Assembly (NCBI RefSeq): GCF_026745355.1
Contig: NC_079209.1
Location: 46,696,880-46,760,879, forward strand
DNA: 64,000 nucleotides
Source: Beta vulgaris subsp. vulgaris
Taxonomy: Eukaryota > Streptophyta > Magnoliopsida > Caryophyllales > Amaranthaceae
Direction: 5' to 3'
In this document: in pieces, positions 57,979 to 64,000 of the stretch
How the letters are laid out: every line of letters begins with the position of its first letter
Position numbering within the stretch: the first letter of the stretch is position 1
Notes under the pieces: model-generated
What the model was told of the DNA's origin: nothing
What the model saw: the letters and a program-made list of their open reading frames with translations, nothing else
Databases searched by the model: none
Program-made: the position numbers and the translations under genes

Positions 57979-60405
57979 TGTGATAACGTATCGGCTTATT
58001 CAGAATTTTGCAGCAGAAAACAATTAACTAAACTTTAACTTTATTATAACTTCAATAAATATATAAACAAGGGTTTAGTACTTAAACAACCTACTTTAGT
58101 CAAAACACACAAACTTAATAAAAAATATTCTTACTAAATGTAGAAAGTAAACTATACTAGTTACACATTCTCTCCATTCCAGATTCCCAATGATGCACAT
58201 CTGCGAACCTTTAATGTCAATGTTATACTAAATCTGCTCACCAAAATGGATCACAGGATCAATAAGGCAGAGCCATGATCACACACACAAACAAAACACG
58301 TAATCATCAAAGCTGAGTACTACATACTAAAACATAAGCATTCCTAGCATGATACTAAATATAACTTGCAGGGATAAATAATAACATAATCATATAACAT
58401 TCTGCAGATAACTTTTACTGAACTAAACACATCTTTTTATTACTTTAAATGGAATAGTTATTGGACCGAGCTGTCCTACCAAAAATGCCTTCACTAAGAA
58501 GACGAAATACGGGCGCGAATCCATATCCCAAAATGACCTGCGATATCGAGGAACCTTTGACTAAAAGAGGGATGGTGATCAATCCATTCCTAGATAAAGC
58601 CATGGGCTACCACCCTGTACTCCAACTCCCAATGTCCAACTCTAGACGTGCACTAGTCTAAAGTCTACAACTATTTTCGTCACACTTTACGTTAATTACC
58701 AATTATTACTTGTTATGACACACACATACAAGCAACACAAAAATAATCAAATAATCACAATGAACTTCTTTTATCTTAGGATTAATAAGTGAAATAACTT
58801 ACAACCCAAAATTAATTTTCCTTTAATCCAATCCATCTTATTTGTTGAACCTAGCCAACAATCCAACTTACCTTTACATAGGCATAATTTCAACTTACCA
58901 AATAAGGCCCACAATCCTCATAAAGTAGCTAGTGAAATAAACAATGTATACGGAAACATATGAATAACATCATTCAATATTAATCCTTATAACAAATATT
59001 AATCCATCATGCGAATTAATAAATAAATTTCCTTCCACATGTTTGCATCAATTATTTCATATAAACATGAAAATATTTACTCATAATAAATCTCAAAATC
59101 ACATGCTTGGACACAGGCATAAAACATGTAACAATCCATAATACCAGAAATTATATATGAACATAACAAGTTCCTATACATGATACTAAAAATCTTTCTT
59201 AATCACATAGCACACAGGTATGTATGTACCTCGTGTAAACTAGTCTGCAGGCCACTTTTAACTCCTTAAAAGTCTCCTACGAAATATTCTCTGCCTACAA
59301 ATCAATATAAACTAAAAGCAATACTCTTAAATAAAAAATACAACTCTAAAATATTTAAAATCCCCTTTAAATATATTCAAAAGCTGATTTTAATATCAAA
59401 ACTTCAATTACTTTTAATTCCTAACATAGTACTACCATACTAGTAATTAAAACTCTTAAAACTCCATAAATAAAATTCTTTTTGAAATTCTAGCAACTTT
59501 AAAAATCATAAAACCTTCTTTAAACCCATATATAAACATGTTTAAAATCATAATCTAAATCAATCTTATAGTATCTAATATGCTACTATGGTTTTCTAGT
59601 AATTAAAACCCTAAAAATCCATGCTTTGATGATTAAAACTTCAATCTAAAAATAATAACAAATTTGAAATTTTATTCTTTCAATATATAATATACATGAA
59701 ATCAATATATAAGTAAACGAGGAAAATAATCAAAAGGAAAAGGAAGAAAAAGAGTGAAATACCGAAATCGCGAGTGAAATATGGCAGCAAAATTGCGAAA
59801 CTTGCAGAGGCCATAACTAATAGAATAATAATCGGAATCGAGTGATTTTTGAGCCTAAGTTCAATAACTTTTTGAGATCTATAATTTTCAAGGAAGTTTT
59901 GGATAAAAATGAACGAAACTATGAGAAATCTGGTCAATCAGATTCGGGTGAGAGAGAAAAAGAAAACGAGTCAAAGGAGGGAAAGAAAACCGTGAGGAGA
60001 GAGAAAATAAATCTTTCTATGGAATAAAATAATTGGGTATTAAGATATTTATAAGAAGGTTCCTTTTTGGGCTTAGGAAAAGGAGATTGAGCTTAATGAA
60101 AATTGATGATGAATAGGATAAACAAATTATAACTTTTATCATCAATATGACTCCTTTTCCTTATTGGGTTCCTCAAGTCCATTAGACTTCTTTTTCAATA
60201 GAAATTAGTATTTAAAAATTTTATCAAAGCATACTTAATTAAAATATTTTTAACTTTCTTAAATCCTTAAAACAATTTCATTTGACTTTTAAAATAGTCA
60301 ACCTTTTTAAATAGTCAAATCATTTTAAAACTAACTTGTGTTTAAATATAAATATATAATACTAAAATATATTTATAAAATCCTTTAAAATTGTGAGGGA
60401 TTACA
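57979..60405 (-). mobile_element. LTR-like element, about 2.4 kb, probably a solo LTR
   Basis: On the minus strand it begins tgtaatccctcaca and ends acgttatcaca. A minus-strand TATA-like cttataaatatc lies near 60050. No internal retroelement domains. A target duplication is not evident (gcccg / tatag). The short frames inside (58461, 59842) have no domain. Confidence 0.55.
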
Positions 60406-60461
60406 TATAGAGTATCAGGTTACATGCCATAATGGGCTGAATTCAAAAATATTATAGGAAC

Positions 60462-63410
60462 TTAGAAATTAAAGACTGTTAGAAGCCAGATAGGAGCCTG
60501 GAGATGACTGCCAAAATTTTCAAGAAGGTGGCACTTCTTCATCCCCAGTGGCCGGCAGAAGGTTGGCAATGACGTCCTCAGAACATATGTAGGGCTTGCC
60601 ATCAAGAGGACGCCGGTGAGTGCCTTCAGCAAAAGCAATCTCCATTTTCTCCCAGTCAAGAGATGGATGATTGTGACAGAGGCCACCCATCCGCCATCAT
60701 ATCTCTCTCCAAGGAGAGCAACAAATTCCTCGGACTTTTTGAAATCTGTTAGGGCACGACGGCCAGCATAAAATTTTGCCTTATCTACAGCAGCAGTCGC
60801 CTCCTCCTTGGCAGCCTTCAGAGCCAACTCCAGCTTCTCCTTTATCTTCTCGGCAACCTCCAGCTTGTCGGCCTTTAGGCGCAGGTCAACCAACTCCTTA
60901 TCAGTCTCGGCCTTGGCCGTCTTCTCAACGTCCAAATCCGTTTGCAGCTGGTGGGCACGAACAACAACAACGTCGACATCATCACGACGATCCTTGGCAA
61001 CTTGTTCAGAACTCTCGGCCATACACTGGTACTTGACATACTATGCTATTAGCTCTACAACAGAGTTGTTGGCCTACAAAAAAAGGGGGGGGGGGAAGAG
61101 AAAAAGAAAGATGAGTAATAAAAAAAAAGAGAAAGAGAAGTATCACTTACCACAACCAAGTCATGCGAAAGTTGGGCCGCAGGCGCCACCAGCTTGTCTG
61201 TCGGACAATCTATCGTCAGCTGGAGTCCTTTAAGAAGACGGTAGCCTAGAGTGCCACCGTTAGCAGGGATATATGTATAGAGAGATTCATCTTCCCTCGC
61301 ATCCCAACTCGACCTGTATAGTTGACCAGGAGCAGTATGGGGCGAAAGATGGCAGCCTTAACAACGGCACAGAGGGGTACCTTCTTCCTCTCAATCCATT
61401 TACGGACCCGATTCGAGCGAAAACTCGGAGCACTGAAGATCTCATAAATCCTCTGGCGCATGGATGAGCTAGATCCCAGTGCCGTCCCAATGCTGCTTAT
61501 AGCAGCATTAAGAGGAGACGTCCTGCGCATGACAGAAGTAGAATGCCGGGCGGGAGAATCAACCTGGACCTCAAGACCGGTAACTGGGGCCTCGTAAGCA
61601 GAAGTGACTTCTATTGTTTGTCGCTTCTGAGGGCCCTCCACCTTAGCTTCTCGAGGACGCCTGCGACTAATACTGCCGCTGCCCCTATTGATCAGGAGGG
61701 AGTTTGATCCCCCTACCAGGAACACGACCCTGAGTCCGTCCTGCACGATGAACAGTCTGGCCAGCCGTACGACCACCGCGACCAGCATTACGGTCAGCAC
61801 CTCGCGGACCTCTAGTGAGGCCGTGAATGGTATCGTAAGCAAAAACTGGATCTTCTGGAGTTCTAGACATTGGCTTTAAATTCTCGTCTAAGCATAACTC
61901 CTCAAGATCTAAGCTACCGGCACCTGCAATCAGAAGAAAAAATTTCAATGAAAAACAAAAACAAAGAATTAACATTGCCAAAGTCCTATGTCGGACCAAA
62001 ATTCAGGGTACTCACCTTCTGGGTGAGTCCGGCACGGGAGCAAGGAAGAAAAGGGCTCATTGTCGAGAATATACTTGGCATGTGGAAGCCACGTACAAGG
62101 AATTCGTGCCTCAGCTTCTTCACTACCTTCAACCTCTGGCTTAGACTCGAAATAATCAAAGGCTTCCTGATCAGCCTTGGAAAAGCCATAGGAGGGTACA
62201 TCCTCCATCCTAGTGACCGGTTTTGTGAAGTGCCGGCGGAGAGGGAAATTGGCCGGTACCTTTAGCTAGTGAAAGGCTGGTTGCCATCCCTTCAAACCAG
62301 TCAATTTTTGGTAGACGATCATTTTATCCTTGACCGTCATCAGCGACCACCAACCCTTCTCATCAAAACCATTCCTTTGCAGCCAATGGAGCCGATGGAA
62401 AAGGTTAAGGGTCTCAGGAAAGTCCAAATACCGACAGACCCAAACATAAGTAATCAGGTTCCTCATGGTCACAGGAGTCAAGTGGGCAAGACAGACGTTG
62501 AAGGCCTTCAATATCTTCACCAGAACAAGATCCAGAGGGAAACGCAAACCAAGCTCAAAATGATGGGCATAAACAGCTACGTGCCCTGCCGGACAGTCAG
62601 TCACTTTCGATCCCTCGACCGGATCACCAATTTATACTCGTCTGGGAGGGCATACAGCTCCTCAACAACCTTGCATTAATCTAGCTCTATGGCGTACGCT
62701 CGTCAAGTCTTACAGATAACAGTGTTCTTGGGACCACTGCAATAGTCTAAGGGAAGCCATATCCTGGAATGAAGAACGTCGTCCCGGTCAGGATTAGGCT
62801 CGGGACGACAAGAAGGGGCCATACTAGAACTCTCGCCAATGGCGATCTCGGTACGGCGAGCGGTTAGATCTCGACCGGAAGTGGAAGGAACAGTGCCAGC
62901 CTCATTTATGTTGGCAATGGAGTCATTGTCTGAACCTAAATCAACAACAGGAGGATGAGTTTAGCCGGAATCAGGAGCAATTTGGTCGTAAAAGCTAGCG
63001 TTCGCCACCAGCCCAGCATCTGCTAAGCTATCAAGCCAAGCATGTTCCCTCAAAGGTTGGAAATCAAGATCGGGAACAACATCAGGCGGGGGATTCCGAA
63101 CGGTCCTACGGGGTAAAATTTAGTGTCTCAATTCCCTAAGCGTCTGGTTATCCCCACTCATCCTAGCGGACAGGTACTGACTAGTCAAACTATCTTGCTC
63201 AGTAGTAGAGCGGTTGTTAAGGAATTTAGACCTAAGTTCTTTTGCCATATCGGGCGTAAGAGGCAGATCAGCTAAAAGGCGAGTCCGCCCATCCATAGGG
63301 CTAGACATAGACGAACTTTGTCCGCCATTAGGGGAAGAAGGAGAAGACGGTTCACTTTCGGACATGAATGCACTACTCAACTTTTTCTTACTGTCAGAAT
63401 GGTCCGACAT
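60462..63410 (-). pseudogene. Antisense extra ORF of a Tat-type Gypsy element (Transposase_28-like, spliced)
   Basis: Minus strand from the ATG at 63410 (MSDHSDSKKK). An acidic, serine-rich N-terminus (about 96 codons, then a stop) continues brokenly into a Transposase_28 (putative gypsy-type) domain at about 62640-62270. That domain reads CPAGHVAVYAHHFELGLRFP, LTPVTMRNLITYVWVCRYLD and LFHRLHWLQRNG. Two introns can be read: 61924-62015 (gtgagt...gcag) and 61074-61150 (gtaagt...gtag). The flanking frames agree across them. The middle is basic and glycine/arginine-rich (GPRGADRNAGRGGR). The C-terminal part (MAESSEQVAKDRR on) is a long coiled coil, then ALLGERYDGGW before another frameshift. Such ORFs are known as passengers of Tat-clade elements, between pol and the 3' LTR. 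Several stops make this copy a pseudogene. Function unknown. Confidence 0.78.
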
Positions 63411-64000
63411 AGTTCTAAGGAAGGAAAAATACAGCGAAAACCTAAAAAGTTTCGAGATTGGTACCTGAGAAAAATTTCGCCGGAAAAATGACCGGAGTGA
63501 GCGAAGAAAACTTCCTAAAGTACAAAAACAGCTCCCCAAAATGCAGTAGGAGAAACAGGAACTCGCCGGAGAAGAGGTCGAAGCAAAGAAAAGCACCCGC
63601 GAGCAAATTCTAGAAGAAGAACCGAAATTTATGAAAATTCCTCAAAAGCAAGGAGTGAAATGCAGAAAAATGGCCTTTTTGAAGAAATTTTGGGAAAAAA
63701 GACGTTCTCAATCGAAAAGTAGAAGCTTTGAAGTTCTCAGAGAAACGAGAAAACCAGAGAAAGAGGTTGAAGAAAGACGAAGAAGTTGAATGAAAAATAA
63801 AGAAAAGAAAATTTTGCTTTTAAATACCAAGATGAGCGGCGACGATTGAAAAGCGCATCAAGTACTGCCTTGGATCAACGCTAATAAATAAAAGGGTGGA
63901 GAAACGAGCGGGATTCCAGATGTGGTAATGATTACACTTTTTGAAATTCACAACTCACCCTATGTCAACACGCGACAGCATCAGAAACCTAACCAAAGTA
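63411..64000 (-). other. Upstream region of the antisense ORF
   Basis: On the minus strand this is its leader and promoter zone: CT-rich stretches (complement of gaagaaagacgaagaagttg, about 63766) and possible TATA-like complement of gcttttaaatacc near 63817. No 3' LTR is visible before the window ends. Confidence 0.45.

Noticed and set aside
58461..58661. 66-codon frame (MDRAVLPKMPSLRR...)
   Set aside because: Sits inside an LTR-like sequence, no domain; recurring LTR sequence is more likely.
60776..61233. Plus-strand frame of 141 codons
   Set aside because: Lies opposite the coiled-coil exon and runs through its intron; the minus strand has the domain signals and splice sites.
1..64000. 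A defence, biosynthetic or other multi-gene system
   Set aside because: The only co-located genes are transposon proteins; one isolated cellular gene does not make a system.

Overview
The window is nuclear DNA of a flowering plant, almost certainly a dicot. It is AT-rich, has no bacterial-style gene packing, and is filled with plant transposon families: L1-type LINEs, Ty3/Gypsy Tat and chromovirus-like elements, Ty1/Copia, CACTA, Mutator-like (MULE), hAT, PIF/Harbinger, Stowaway and Helitron. I cannot name the genus. The mix gives a weak impression of Caryophyllales, but nothing here proves it. No rRNA gene, functional tRNA gene, CRISPR array or operon is visible.

Only one ordinary cellular gene is convincing: an intronless 249-residue protein at 39907-40656 (+) with an N-terminal membrane segment (DUF4408-like) and a C-terminal DUF761 motif. 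It lies between a Stowaway MITE just upstream and a 260-bp solo LTR downstream.

Layout. 1-1.6 kb: an inverted-repeat element that captured two exons of a GH3 beta-glucosidase gene, set in TA/TG microsatellites. 1.6-5.8 kb: a decayed CACTA element with TNP2 transposase (-). 6.4-10.0 kb: two long-TIR MULEs with perfect 9-bp target duplications, the second carrying a GRF zinc-finger gene, then a hAT-like remnant. 10.4-16.4 kb: a nearly complete L1-type LINE (-). 16.6-30 kb: a nested complex in which a Helitron PIF1-like helicase was hit by a Gypsy element, itself hit by two CACTA elements and a MULE-like element. 30-31 kb: a second copy of the segment into which the 8-kb MULE and the LINE inserted. 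31.8-34.4 kb: a LINE with an inverted 5' part (twin priming). 34.4-46.5 kb: Helitron ends, MITEs, a MULE, the DUF761 gene and a hAT element. 46.5-51.3 kb: a MULE, then a Copia gag broken by a hAT element and a MITE. 52-64 kb: a Tat-lineage Gypsy pol (+) split by a solo LTR, followed by tandem repeats, another LTR and an antisense spliced extra ORF (-).

The genes do not form a pathway. What links them is insertion order. Target duplications and empty sites in paralogous copies let much of the nesting history be read directly. The most interesting items are the MULE-borne GRF zinc-finger gene, the GH3 capture, the fold-back MULE family with telomere-like motifs, the twin-primed LINE, the antisense ORF of the Tat element, and the PIF1/LTR duplication puzzle.
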